Under the pieces are notes generated by a model that did no database searches, was not told the origin of the DNA, and worked only from the letters and a program-made list of their open reading frames with translations. Below are positions 21,641 to 32,510 of a DNA stretch of 64,000 nucleotides, piece after piece (within the stretch, counting starts at the first letter, position 1; every line of letters begins with the position of its first letter). The position numbers and the translations under genes were made by a program. This DNA comes from Megamerina dolium (lineage: Eukaryota; Arthropoda; Insecta; Diptera; Megamerinidae): contig OY978530.1 in the NCBI GenBank assembly GCA_963854835.1, positions 5,076,501 to 5,140,500 of the forward strand, written 5' to 3'.

Positions 21641-22817
21641 GAGAGAGTAATATGCCGTTTTGCAATCACTCCATAGGGATTGGAATTGGCTTTTCTGAGC
21701 CTCCTATTTTTGTTATGAGCTTCTGGGTTGATGGCATGAAAATTGCTATCAAATTCAATAATATCTTCCACGGTAGCTCTGAAGAGATCGTAAGCCGACA
21801 TCCTTTTAGCAATTGTAGAATCCCAGATATAATTCCGGATATGCCTGTTCGCACGATTTATCAAAAAATTGGTTGCAAAAATGTGCCCGGAAAGAGATTA
21901 ATCCGAAAGACGTAGTCTTCCGTAACGAAATTGAAGGTTATACTAGTGGGCCAACTTATGGAAGGTATGACCTTGAGTTTATTTTAAATTCATATTCGAT
22001 CGCTCTGAATTCCGGAATTGACGTAGGAAGATGTAATATAATTAATTCACAGTCAATAAAATTACCCAATTATAATGAGCCGGGGTGATATTTACGTATA
22101 GAAAACTATTATCCGATGTGTATAAACACGTTTGGGAACCACTGCATACTACTTTCTTTATCTTGTACTGTATTATCTTGCACAAAGAACTCAATTATTT
22201 GATATTCGTTAACACTGTAGCAACTTAGGGTTGAGAGTGACTCTTTTTCACACTGGGTATTTTTCAATAGAAAAGACAGTGTACAATTGTTATTGCAATT
22301 ACATTTCCTTTATAAAAAAACACCAGCCAATGCAATTATATTTTGTTGCTATTACAGGTATATGCAAAACAAAAAATTGGGAGTTAGAAATTTAGCAACA
22401 ATATACACTACCGCTATATTTGTGATCAAACGCAGGTATATTAGTCGAGCCAAATCAATGCCTTTTATTGTTGCCTATGTATGACGAAATACCTTTATTG
22501 CTTACCTTTGGGTGTGCTTGTTGTTAATAGTTTAGGGATATGCATGAACCATAGCAGGCAGTTGAAATGTGTCGCATGTGCGTTTGTATAATAAGGCGGT
22601 TGTTTTTGCAAATACACAAGGTAAAGGTATTGAGAAAAAAATGCAATATGTATGAAATTGTTATTGCCAAAGAAATATTTTTTGAATATTTTAATGTTGT
22701 TGCCGTTATCAGTCTTCGTGAGGGAAAAAACAACTTCTATTGGGAAAGTGTAGTTGTATTACTTATGCTTTGTTCTTCCTTTTGCAAAGCAAGAGACTAA
22801 TGTTGTTATTATTAGTA
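21641..22817. other. Unassigned region upstream of the BEL Gag
   Basis: Open frames on both strands (21637-21864 minus, 21873-22088 plus, 22567-22800 plus) carry no motif I recognise. The minus frame lies directly 5' of the Gag start and might be leader or earlier Gag. No LTR matching 19150-19443 was found. Confidence 0.35.
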
Positions 22818-23459
22818 AAGGGTTATCCATTTTGCGGTTTCAAAAGTAAATGTAAATAAAACACATATAAAATATTTTTTATCATGATATTTCTTTTTTA
22901 TTATAAAGTTTGAACGTTCACATTATGTGTGAAATAGAGTTGGAGAACTATCGATAGTCAGCACCAGCAATAGTCAACGATAGTTTTTTTAAAACCATCG
23001 ATAATAATCGATAGTTTTCGATAGTCACTTTTATTACAAAAATTTGTATAAAAATATCAAAATGATTATAATTATAAACTCTATAAACTGTTGAAAATAA
23101 ATTTCGCTTCCATAAGCAACAATATGGGAAAATAATTGAGCGAAGCCAAAAATTAATTATTTTCCTTTACTTTTCCAACAGAAATTATAAAAAGGAAATC
23201 ATATTTTTTTGGGTTTTTGATCATTTTTGTTCGTAGCTATCAAAATTTGCTTTAATTTTTGAAAAAATTTTTCAATCAGCTGTTTGATTTCTCCACTAAA
23301 CAAAACAAATGACTAATCTACAGAAACAAGTTTTATTTTCAACAGCGTATCGGTCTTTAACTGAAACATTTTCATTTTATTCAATATGATATATGTATAA
23401 GTACATAAGTACATATTAATTTAGTAACCACAAATTTTTGTTTAAAAATAGCAAAATAT

Positions 23460-25338
23460 TTATATTTTTTTCTTTAAGCCGAGTCCGGAAACTATTTGAC
23501 CTGTTTTGCTGAACATGCGTTCTGATTCCACTGAAGTGGCGGGTACACATAGGTATTTTAACATAAGGGTCTTTATCAAATTAAACTCAGCTTCGTTCAC
23601 CTGAATTAATTTAAGAAATAGTCAGTATTTTGTGGAAATAAGCACTAAAAAATAATAAAACTTACCTTCATCCACTGAAGAGGATCAGTTTCCTGAGATG
23701 CTATAGGTCTTTCAAGATACTGTCGTTTTATAATTATTGCATCTGATCGTACGGTACTGGTTTTTCCCATGGCCTTTTCTTCCAAAAAATCGAAAAATAT
23801 TGGAGCTTGACTTTTGCTTTTAAACGTCACATCAATGTTAGGTGGCATTTGCTGATGATACTGCTTTACCAATTCGCTTTCCAGGCAAATCGATGCTTGC
23901 TCGGCATTTGAATCATACTGAAACCCGTCTTTTTTGAATCTTGGATCCAATATAGTAGCCATTCTTGTGACGGTCCTTTGTTCGTAGGCGAAAAGTCTTT
24001 TTCTAATTGACTCCAATAGATTCTGTTGGAAAATTATCCCTTCTGAAGTATTCAGGTTTGGTGAAAGATGATCCACTTTGCGGTAAAGTCCATAAACCAT
24101 TGGTATTATTAAGGATACTGTAATATACTTTCCTCCTGAAATTTTTTCTGTTACATTTTGAAAATAACCCAAAATTTGTTCAATGTCTTTAAATATATTT
24201 ATTTCAACGGCAGTCAATGGCAGCGGTGCCTTTGTAGTGGCTAACAGAACTTTAGATATAGCATCATTTGTTTTTAATATTCTTTCTATCATAAAGTAGA
24301 ACTGTTCCATCTTGTAGGGGTTTCTTGTAACAAGCTATAAGGTGAGTCTGAATTTTGCGCTATCTTAAATTTTTCGTTTGCAATAGAGTTTTGTTTAAAA
24401 AATTTTACAATTGTTTTACATTTAGCAAATAATGTTTTCAAGCACGAATTATCATTTTCGATTTTTAAATCGTCTTGCACCACAAGATTTAAACTATGCG
24501 CAAAGCATGGTAGATTTGTAATTTTCAAAATTTCACAAGCTTTTACCATTGTGCTTGCATTATCCGTTACAATGCAAGCTGTTTTTTCTATAACATTCCA
24601 ATTGGTTAAAACATCTTTCAATGTATCAGCAATATTTTGAGCCGAATGATTAGTTAAATCAGATAGTTTTGTTGTGGCTAGTGATACTGTTTGAAGGGTA
24701 TAATTATGAATGAAATGGCATGTCACTGTTAAAAAATTATCGTTGGCACACGATGTCCAACAATCACATGTGACTCCAATATCCGTAACGTCTTTTAATA
24801 TTGCTTCCAACTTAGCGACACTTTTTTCAAACATATCTTTCATTAGTACATCTCTAACTTGTGTTTTACTCGGAATTCTGTATCGAGGATCTAATATTTG
24901 ACAATAACGTACAAAACCTTCATTTTCAACAATGTTAAACGGCTGCACATCCATCGCAATCATCATAGTTAATGCTCTGTCAATGTCTTTTTTCCGTTTC
25001 GAATTGCTGTCATATTGGATGGCTCTGTTAAAATAAGAAGCAACTGATTGCATGCCTGATCTGCAGCTGCTTTTTGCAGTACTGGTTACATAAGTCCTGG
25101 AATCCGTTAAAGGAACATCCAAACCTGGATGAAACCTTTTTAAGTGGTCTTGTAAATTAGACGTGTTACCGCTCGTCTTGTATTCTTTTCCACATTTAAG
25201 ACACTTGGCAAATTTCTTATCCTCCGACTTCTTAAAATATTTCCAAACTCTTGAAATTCCATTTCTTCTTTTGCATGTTTTGCCTTTCTCTCTTAAAGTT
25301 TCCACGTCCGAGTCTGTGCTGCTGAAATCGCACGACAA
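23460..25338 (-). pseudogene. hAT transposase with BED finger, one frameshift and one small intron
   Basis: The first frame (ATG at 25338) opens with a BED zinc finger: VWKYFKKSEDKKFAKCLKC with a C-terminal HLKRFH (about residues 29-70). Then come PFNIVENEGF, CDCWTS, CIVTDNASTMVKA and CFAHSLNL, ending TPTRWNS. At about 24298 one base is lost; the next frame continues at once (FYFMIERI through ATILDPRFK to LQWMK). A GTAAGT donor follows at 23665. A 65-nt A+T-rich intron ends CAG at 23601, and exon 2 encodes NEAEFNLIKTLMLKYLCVPA then TSVESERMFSKTG, the hAT dimerisation motif, to TAA at 23460. Only the one-base shift prevents a full transposase; a sequencing error is possible. Confidence 0.88.
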
Positions 25339-25394
25339 TATCTCAACATTTGAAGCACTAGGTGCGAGCGAACTGCGCCTTTTTCCTTATAGCC

Positions 25395-25911
25395 AAGACA
25401 GACGGCAGCCTAATTCCGGATTACCGGCTCACTTAATCCGAATAAAATAATAACCTGACAGACGGCAGTATTGCGGATTAACTAAACGGCTGATTGCTCT
25501 TTTAATAGATTTGTTCACTTACATTACTATCACTATCAATTTTTGTCGTCTGTCACTCTCGATATGAGAAAATCTACCAGAAGTACGTGAACTGAAAACT
25601 ATCAGAAACTTGTAAATTGACATTCACAGTTCTTAATTGACAGCTGGATTTATTTGTTCGCCAACGCTTTTCATGTTGAAAACTGTTAACAGTTGTTGAA
25701 AGTTTTTTCTTAGCGAACACACCTAATGGTTTGTAAAATGGACGGAAAAAAATTGACAATAGACAATTTTCAGCGGTGTTGCCAGCGCAAATTGACCTAA
25801 TCCTCTTTTATTTTGAGAATTAACTCATAGAGTTTATGCGGATTAGCTGCAGTTAATGCCCGAGTTAATTCGAATTAACTCGGTAATCCGGAATTAGGCT
25901 GCCGTCTGTCT
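25395..25911. mobile_element. MITE with about 30-bp inverted termini, nested in the hAT
   Basis: Begins AGACAGACGGCAGCC and continues AATTCCGGATTACCG; the right end is the near-exact inverse. A partial inner repeat of the left end (GACAGACGGCAG...CGGATTA) lies about 45 bp in, and the right end has TTAATTCGAATTAACTCGG palindromes. No coding capacity. I could not identify a clear target duplication, so the superfamily is unknown. Confidence 0.8.
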
Positions 25912-26295
25912 AAGCTATTAAATGAAATACAAACGTTGTAAACTTACTTTACATTTATGCTTAGATTACTCCATAATTATCCATTTCACTTATTTGGAAA
26001 AATTTATCCATTTTTCGCACAAAAAAGACAACTTGTCAAAATCAGCATCACAATTATAAACGCGCCATTTCTCAGTGGTGTGTAACGCTTGCATTTGTTG
26101 CAAAATTGTGTACATAAAAACTATCGATGGCGCAGGGTGACTATCGATGGTTGCTCGATAGGGACGAACCATCGATAGTGCCGATAGTGCCATAGATAGT
26201 TCTCCACCTCTAGTGTGAAATACTACATCATTTAAATGACCACCACGCGAATTGTTGCAAGCATCGATTCTTTTGAGGTAATTTTCGACCACTTT

Positions 26296-27294
26296 TTAAC
26301 ACATATTGGGCGGTATCTCAGCCATAACGTGACGAATGTTGGTTTTTAGGTGCTCAAGAGTTAAAGGTTTATCTGCATAAACACGGTCTTTCGCGTAGCC
26401 CCACAAAAAAAAGTCAAGCGGTGTCAAATCGCATGATCTTGTTGGCCACTTGATATCGCCACGACGAGAAATTACGCGGCAAGAAAATTTCTCTTGCAAT
26501 AAAGCCATATTCGCTCGAGTTGTGTGGCATGTGGCACCGTCTTGTTGAAACCACATATTCTCTAAGTCGTATTCTTCAATAGCAGGCAAAAAAAAGTCGG
26601 TTATCATATGACCATAACGATCCGAATTGACGGTGACAGTCGTTCCATCGTCGTTTTCGAAGAAGTAAGGTCCAATCACACCTCCGGACCAAAGAGCGCA
26701 CCAAGCAGTGACTTTTTGTGGATGTAGTGGCCTCTCTTCAATTACTTGAGGATTCTCAGAACCCCAAATACGACAATTTTGTTTGTTAACATACCCACCG
26801 AGTGAGAAATGTGCTTCGTCGCTGAAGAAAATTTTGTTCGAAAAATCGCCGTCCACCGCCTGTTGTTCAAGCACCCATTCGACGTATCTACGACGTTGTG
26901 AATGGTCAGCTGGCTTCAGTTGTTGTGTGAGCTGGATTTTATATGGATATAGGTGTAGATCCAAATGCAAAATACGCCATAATGTGCCGTAAGACAGTCC
27001 TAATTCCTGAGAACGACGAGGAATCGACACATTCGGGTCTTCGGCAACACTTTCACTTACAGCAGCGATATATTCGGTGGTACGAGCGAAACGATGATGC
27101 ACAGGCCTTACAATATCTGTAACCGATCCAGTCTCTTCATATTTCTTCACAATTTTGCCAATTGCTTGCGTAGTTGGACGATTATGTACACCATAATCTC
27201 CTCTTAAAGCACGATATGTGGCTGTGGCAGAATCACCATTTTTGTAGTAGGTTTTTACAATTTTAATGCGTTGTGCGATAGTTAAGCGATCCAT
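26296..27294 (-). CDS. DD41D mariner transposase
   Basis: Start chosen at MDRLTIAQR (27294), the usual family start; the frame is open further upstream. It is 332 codons to TAA. An N-terminal helix-turn-helix region (about residues 1-60, with YRALRGDYGVHNRPTTQAI) precedes SQELGLSYGTLWRIL (about 95-109) and the catalytic core: FSDEAHF (D159), WFQQDGATCHT (D252) and CDLTPLDFFLWG (D294). The spacing D252 to D294 is 41 residues, hence DD41D. After the TAA the same frame continues KVVENYLKRIDACNNSRGGHLND, the family's usual tail; copy 2 has the same TAA. The enzyme would cut and paste at TA sites. All three catalytic residues are kept, so the protein may be active if the tail is dispensable. Confidence 0.92.
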   Translation of the reverse strand: MDRLTIAQRIKIVKTYYKNGDSATATYRALRGDYGVHNRPTTQAIGKIVKKYEETGSVTDIVRPVHHRFARTTEYIAAVSESVAEDPNVSIPRRSQELGLSYGTLWRILHLDLHLYPYKIQLTQQLKPADHSQRRRYVEWVLEQQAVDGDFSNKIFFSDEAHFSLGGYVNKQNCRIWGSENPQVIEERPLHPQKVTAWCALWSGGVIGPYFFENDDGTTVTVNSDRYGHMITDFFLPAIEEYDLENMWFQQDGATCHTTRANMALLQEKFSCRVISRRGDIKWPTRSCDLTPLDFFLWGYAKDRVYADKPLTLEHLKTNIRHVMAEIPPNMC

Positions 27295-27410
27295 TTTCGC
27301 AAATGTCAGACTTTGAACTGAAAAAGAAAGAAATTGTTTTAACAACTCAGTTTGACAGATGTCGAATTCTAGCCCTATACTTTTGAAACCGCGAAATGGA
27401 TAACCCTTTA

Positions 27411-28616
27411 CATTATTGGCAATAATGTTTTTCGTAGAGGGGTGTATGCGGGGCGATACGACTGATATGATAACACTTATTGGTTATGATGGAGATGCGT
27501 TGATGTACTTATAGGTTTTTACTGAGAGATGTTCAAGGGATTAGAAAACAAAATTTATGTAGTAATAAAACACCAATATAAACCAAATGGGGGATCGTTC
27601 AAAGGTGTAGTCTCTCTTGAGATCACTTGATATATTTTTTCTTTATCTCTTCTCTTATCAATATGTACTTATGTAAATGGTATGTGCAATATGTGGGATA
27701 TGATTTCGGATATTGTTTTTGCACATATACCAATTAACAACACTTCAAATAATGAGAAGAAGAAGAAAATAAGCGGGAAATAAAAAATAAAAACAAAATA
27801 GATCAACCAAAAGTGCGTTTTGCCGTCGGCAAAACAATATCTATTGTATCACAATATATTATGTTGTAATTTCTTAATTTTTGCAACTATATGGGAGAAT
27901 TTACTAAGCAGAATGCAATATTTAACTCAGCGAAAGATTCGCTGTAAGTTATTGGGATATTTAAGCGGGATTTGTTATAAAATGTACGTTCGACGTACTC
28001 ATAAATATTGTAGCCAAAAATTAAGAAATCAACAATAATTGTGCTGCAACAATGTTATTAAATATTTCTTGTTGATTTTATCGGGATATGACGGGATATA
28101 TTTTTGATTGGTTATATGTATGTATGTAAAGACAATCAACAATTGGGTATACATATGCACCTTAATTTTCATACATATGAGTTCATGTATATAAAAAACA
28201 GGGAGTACACGAGAGTTATACACCGTATACAAATGTATCACAAGACCATACCTTGATGGGCAAGATTGTCTTACCACACGTTGCGAGCCTGATCCGGCTC
28301 GAAGGATAAATGTTTCAGCGGGGAGCGAATGTATGCCGGTGGGTTCGCTGAATGTGGTGCACTTGCCTTCTGGTTGAGTTGGATGTGTAGCTATTAGCGA
28401 CGGTGACTGTGAGAGTCGTTGTTGTGGCACCACAAAACACTTCTTGTTCATTTGTATATATTTATTGTATATATTTAAACAATGTTGAGCACTTAATTTT
28501 AACTCTTGTTTAAAATTAAATATATTTCGTGTAATTAAAGGGAATCGAGTTATTACATCGAGAGGGAAAAATATCGCGCACTGCTCGAGAAATCGGTGTT
28601 TTTATATATTTTATTT
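27411..28616. other. Unassigned sequence
   Basis: No gene recognised. The minus-strand frame at 28451-28029 is Ser/Pro-rich at first, then A+T-rich, with no motif. A GGATAAATGTTTCAGCGGGG stretch near 28302 resembles sequence seen at LTR-element ends, but no LTR pair was found. Confidence 0.35.
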
Positions 28617-28848
28617 TATTTTTATATATTCTAGTGAAACGCGTATACTTCTATTTCAACGGAGTTTATATCAACAATAAAAAAAGTAAAAAAGTTGGAA
28701 AGTGGAGAGAAATAGTGAAGGAAAATAGAGTACGGGAGATAGAGAAATAGAGAGAATGAGATCGAAAAATAGCTGAACTAATAGAGTTATACTAGGGTTG
28801 CTAACTTTATTCGGGCAGTGCGCGATACACGTCTTCTGGCGTAGACAC
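28617..28848. repeat. Dispersed repeat R, copy 2
   Basis: Nearly identical to 18450-18683. Its right edge joins Gypsy integrase sequence (CTGAGTATCAC) directly, while copy 1 continues into unrelated DNA after the same GTAGACA. Confidence 0.85.
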
Positions 28849-30246
28849 TGAGTATCACAATGCTTCCAGTGGAAGGCATTTGGGCATTATTAAAACCGTC
28901 GAGAAAATAAAGATAAGATTTTATTGAGTTTGACGCCATGACCATGTCGTTGATTGGATTAGGAAATGTGAAGAATGTGCAATGGACAAAGGTCCCACTA
29001 ATATGACTCGAGGCAAAATGCACCTGTAGGTGCTCCATTTGAACGAGTTGCTAAGGATATAGACGGACTATTTCCAACAAGCAACGAAGGAACAAGTATG
29101 TTCTGGTGGTTAAAGATTACTTCAGTAAATGGCCTGAAGTATACCCTATTCCAAATCAAGAAGCTAGTACAGTTGCCGATGTATTCGTCAACCAATGGAT
29201 TGCTTGTTTTGGTGTACCGATGGAGTTACACTCAGACCAGAGTCGTAATTTCAAATCAGTTGTATTCCAAGAGATGTGTCGTTGGGTATATCGGGTATAC
29301 ACAAAACTCGTACAACACCTTTGCATCCACAATCTGATGGATTGGTAGAACGGTTTAACCGAAAATTGGAGGAGTATCTGAGAAAGGTGGTAGATAAATA
29401 CTAACAAGATTGGGATGTGCATATATCAATGTTCCTCATGGCATATCGATGCCCACAACATGATATGACGGCCACTACACCGTCAATGGCAATTTTTACA
29501 AACGAGTTAAGACTGCCAGCTGATTTAAAATTTGGGGTCTCTACTAGCGAAAAGCGGGAACAGTTGGATGATGTACACCAGTTCATCAGAGAGCGGCTGC
29601 AGATGATAAGCGATAAGATGAAGGCCAGGTTTGGTTTGAGAGAAAATGAAAAAGGGTTCTATGAAGGGGAGCTTGTAATGCTTTATAATCCAGCGAAAGA
29701 AAAGTCTGTCCCCTAAACTACAGACTAAGTGGGACCAAAGTGGGTGCCGTAGCTCAGTGGTTAGTGTGTTCGCCTTCTGATCTGTAGGTCGTGGTTCAAG
29801 CCCCGGCTGATGCATAACAAATTTAATATCGTTAAGATTTTTCTTTCGAACGGTACCCACCTGTCGGCAACTTGCCGTGAAAAAGCTTCTTAAAGAACTC
29901 TGTGACAAAGCTCAGAAAAAGTGATGTCACAAGTGTTCTGCCGTTCGGAACCGGCTAAAATAAGTAGGTCCCTTCTAATATTGTCCAAAATTTAAGACGC
30001 ACAACAGTAATGGAAGAGAAGCTCGGCCAATGAGCCCTTTGGGGCTTTATGTGCCACATATTTATTTTATTTATTTTAAGTGGGACCATATGAGATACTT
30101 ACGAAAAGTAATGTCATGGTGTATCGTATTCAACGTGCCTGGAATAAAAGGGCACAATTTAAAGTAGTACACTTGGAACGACTTGCGCCATATTAGGTGG
30201 AAGCGTAGATACTTGTTCGGGACGAACAAGGTTAAGAGGAGGGTAG
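28849..30246 (+). pseudogene. SAP-domain Gypsy integrase (copy A), with SINE insertion
   Basis: Starts inside the integrase zinc region (EYHNASSGRH, then CEECAMDKG). The core follows: VKDYFSKWPEVYPIPNQ, VPMELHSDQSRNF, then, shifted, RTTPLHPQSDGLVERFNRKLEEYL. The catalytic Asp pair and the Glu of LVERF are visible. The tail has AYRCPQHDMTATTPSMA, ELRLPADLKFGVS and REQLDDVHQFIRERLQ to a stop at 29714-29716. Several shifts and a TAA at about 29401 break it. The SINE at 29738-30076 lies just after. The remaining tail (30089-30200, IQRAWNKR-like) leads to the LTR. Copy B at 41.2-42.8 kb is the closest relative. Confidence 0.82.
29738..30076 (+). mobile_element. tRNA-derived SINE, copy 2, with 12-bp target duplication
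   Basis: The A box (TAGCTCAGTGGTTAG) and B box (GGTTCAAGC) are close to RNA polymerase III consensus, better than in copy 1. It is flanked by TAAGTGGGACCA at 29726-29737 and 30077-30088. Compared with copy 1 it lacks about 25 bp after CTGTCGGCAA. It ends with the same AGCCCTTTGGGGCT hairpin and a TTTATTTTATTTATTT tail. Confidence 0.92.
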
Positions 30247-30540
30247 AGTAACGAGTATCGATGGTTATTCATTGTGAATTGTGAATAACATAAATAACGG
30301 AAGCATCGAAACGAATGTCAACAAAAAGAAATAGACGATAACCAAAACAAGCTAACGAGAATGAAAGAGAAGAAACTAGATTACGATAAAGGAAGATTCG
30401 GGAGTGTTGCTGAAAGTGATCGAGGCAACAAAACCCGATATCAAGTTAAAGTAAATAGAAGTGATTGTAAATAGAAGTATTTATTAAATAAATTGTCATA
30501 GAAGGAAATAAACATAATCATCTAAAAAATGTGAAGGTAG
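30247..30540 (+). repeat. 3' LTR of SAP-domain Gypsy copy A (degenerate)
   Basis: GTAACGAGTATCGATGG at the start matches the LTR at 42961, after a purine-rich AAGAGGAGGG tract. It shares CGAAACGAATGTCAACAAAA and TTATTAAATAAATTGTCAT. The interior is shorter than in copy B. Confidence 0.75.
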
Positions 30541-31000
30541 ACGCAGTATCAAGGCTTCGGGTGGAATTTATCGCGATGAATTGTAATTCGGTGTGTGGCG
30601 GAATATCATTAAAAAGTAAATAAGTATAGAGGATGCATCCAAAAATAATATTTATATACACTTAGTAAGAGTATACACTTATTATTGCTCCAATAGTTAA
30701 ACACTTAGACTTGGGGTACACAGTGTCACATCGACAATTTTGCTTGGCAGTACGGCACACACTAAAACCACTTTGTAAGCTATTGTTCATACCATTCCAT
30801 AAATAATTACCAAAATGTTAATTTTGAATCGAATTATTGGACGCATTAGGCACCAGCATCAACCCACAAGCACACCAAAGCAACTTTCGGTCAAATCCTC
30901 AATAACATTCTAGATTACTTTATCAATCCTAATTTATTATTAGAATTATCGATCAATGTACCCCAAATATGCACCTTATATATATATATTGAACGTCGTT
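30541..31000. repeat. Unassigned; includes an inverted match to 36765-36917
   Basis: The minus strand of about 30745-30890 matches the plus strand of about 36765-36917: a GTGTGCTTGTGGGTTGATGC-type block, then TATGGAATGGTATGAACAAT and GTGTGCCGTACTGCCAAGCAA. This looks like the 3' non-coding end of an LTR element. What follows on the minus strand (TGTCGATGTGACACTGTG, then GTGTATATAAAT) could be its LTR, ending near 30540. Confidence 0.5.
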
Positions 31001-31806
31001 TGAATATAGTGTTCCAATATTAAACTGATTGAATTACTGTCCTCTTTCGAGCAGAATACCCGTGTTTACGGCCTCCTCTACTAACTCTTCTAACGTGCCC
31101 GTTCTACCTAGCATATGAGTTTTTAGCAATGGGTCTTGAAGGCCTGATATAAAAGATGTCCTCGCATACCTCTCCACCTCTTTTAACAACGCTTGGTCTC
31201 CGATCCCACCGTATCTATTCTTAATACACTGTATCGCCGTTGATTCTAAATCACCTAATCTCCTTGCAAAAACACGTATATCTTCTTGAGGTAGTTTGCG
31301 TGCGACTTGTATTTGATGCGTCAGCGGTTCCAGGCGAACGGTCTTCAAATATGTGTTTCGCAGAAGTGGATACAATTCTTCTATTTAGCGAATTTCTTAC
31401 TTAGCACCAAGTTATAAGCATCACCATATAGTCGCTGTTTTATACAAGCTACAAAATCTTCCAACTCGTCGGGTTTTATGGTTTTAATTGCAAATTCGCA
31501 CCCAGAAATGAACTGGGGTACTCCGGTCCTCAAATCTTTAGACTCTGCTCCAGTGAGTAGTGGGACTAGTCTACTGTCTGCACCTTTGATTTTATGAGCT
31601 GGAGTTTCTCGTATGTGCTATGTTGCTTAATCAGGCTTTACACGTAGTCGGTTGACTCGGTTATTGCAACGTCTAGTTCTATTGCTAATGCTTCAAAAGT
31701 TTTAGTGTCCATTTGATTTTGGTCATACACACAATATAATTAGGTCCTATACTGCGTTAAACGTTGAACGTAAAAAACCATTTGTATATATAAGATATTT
31801 CGCAGT
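31001..31806 (-). pseudogene. 17.6/297-like Gag (array unit 1), truncated
   Basis: Minus strand, directly after a primer-binding site. The start region MDTKTFEALAIELDVAIT (about 31713-31660) is followed by stops. Then come PQFISGCEFAIKTIKPDELE and LYGDAYNLVLSKKF (about 31530-31400). The better frame at 31375-31034 has LPQEDIRVFARRLGDLE, ALLKEVERYARTSFISGLQDP and LEELVEEAVNTGILLERGQ. The protein stops at 31034 and homology ends near 31000. Unit 2 (35511 onward) continues where this one breaks. Confidence 0.8.
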
Positions 31807-31824
31807 ATCCTACCGGCTGCGCCA
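31807..31824 (-). promoter_or_regulatory. Primer-binding site (tRNA-Ser type), minus strand
   Basis: On the minus strand TGGCGCAGCCGGTAGGAT, one base different from the site at 4869. It marks the LTR 3' edge at about 31827. Confidence 0.75.
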
Positions 31825-31826
31825 AA

Positions 31827-32510
31827 ATTATGTGTACTATTTTTCCACAACACTCACTAAGTACCTAACGGGTAGACTCAAGGATGTAACGCACAAGATT
31901 AGCACCTAGACCTAAATATCCTTCGAGTCTATCACACTAGTTAGTTGAAATAAAACTTTATCAATGATACTTGCGGCTATGGGAATTCGCTTTATTGCTG
32001 GTGTTACTTTCGATTTTGCACTTTTACTCTAATCGTAGTATTTACAATTTCTCACACTCTTATACTAATACTGGAGGGCCTCGTAAGGATCGCAGTATTT
32101 TACAATTTCTTACACGCTAGCACTTCGGTGCAAGGCTCACAACTGAAAAAGCGACTGCTTTCGGTAAGCTGGGAGCTTATATACCATTTTCTAACACTAG
32201 CCACATATCACTCTACCCTCATACCAACATATAACATACAATAATATATTCACACCACACGTGTATGCATGTATGTGTGTACATATGTACACGACCGATG
32301 CACTCCGCATGTGTGTATATACTACGTGAGAAAGCAACTTTTTGATATTCACACACATGAGTAGTCCGCGTGCTTTTAGTTATCATGTATGCTTACACAG
32401 GTATGCTTACGTAAGTGCAGAACTACGAATTGTGTGGGAAAGTGCTTTGTCAGCATTTTCACACCCAACTGCAACTCAGTTGGCTCAATGTTCTGACATT
32501 CCACAATTAT
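31827..32510 (-). repeat. LTR and adjoining 3' region, array unit 1
   Basis: Minus strand. The sequence is shared with 35590-36260 and, inverted, with 36918-37268. A TATA box (GGTATATAAGCT, near 32180) lies upstream of tandem CTGCGATCCTTACGAGG blocks, and CAATAAAGCG near 31990 is a likely polyadenylation signal. The 5' edge is uncertain: all three copies share sequence only from TGATAACTAAA (about 32385) onward, so the true LTR may start there. Confidence 0.65.

Larger units (their letters stand above)
22935..26212 (-). mobile_element. hAT element, near intact, nested in the mariner
   Basis: Termini TAGAGTTGGAGAACTAT and, inverted, TAGAGGTGGAGAACTAT, flanked by the 8-bp duplication GTGTGAAA (22927-22934 and 26213-26220), the hAT signature. 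The undisturbed sequence in mariner copy 2 confirms the insertion point. Both ends carry clusters of CTATCGATAG-like 8-10-mers, likely transposase-binding sites. The transposase gene is on the minus strand. A MITE (25395-25911) sits in the 5' non-coding part. Confidence 0.93.
22818..27408 (-). mobile_element. DD41D mariner, copy 1, interrupted by a hAT element
   Basis: Ends in about 30-bp inverted repeats starting AAGGGTTATCCATTT and reaching TTTCAAAAGTA, flanked by the TA target duplication (22816-22817 and 27409-27410). Removing the nested hAT and one copy of its duplication leaves about 1305 bp, the same design as copy 2 (38172-39466). The transposase is on the minus strand. The TIRs are nearly perfect and the copies very alike, so activity was probably recent relative to the other DNA transposons here. 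Confidence 0.92.

Noticed and set aside
26785..26992. Plus-strand frame within the mariner (twin at 38578-38787)
   Set aside because: Antisense shadow of the transposase.
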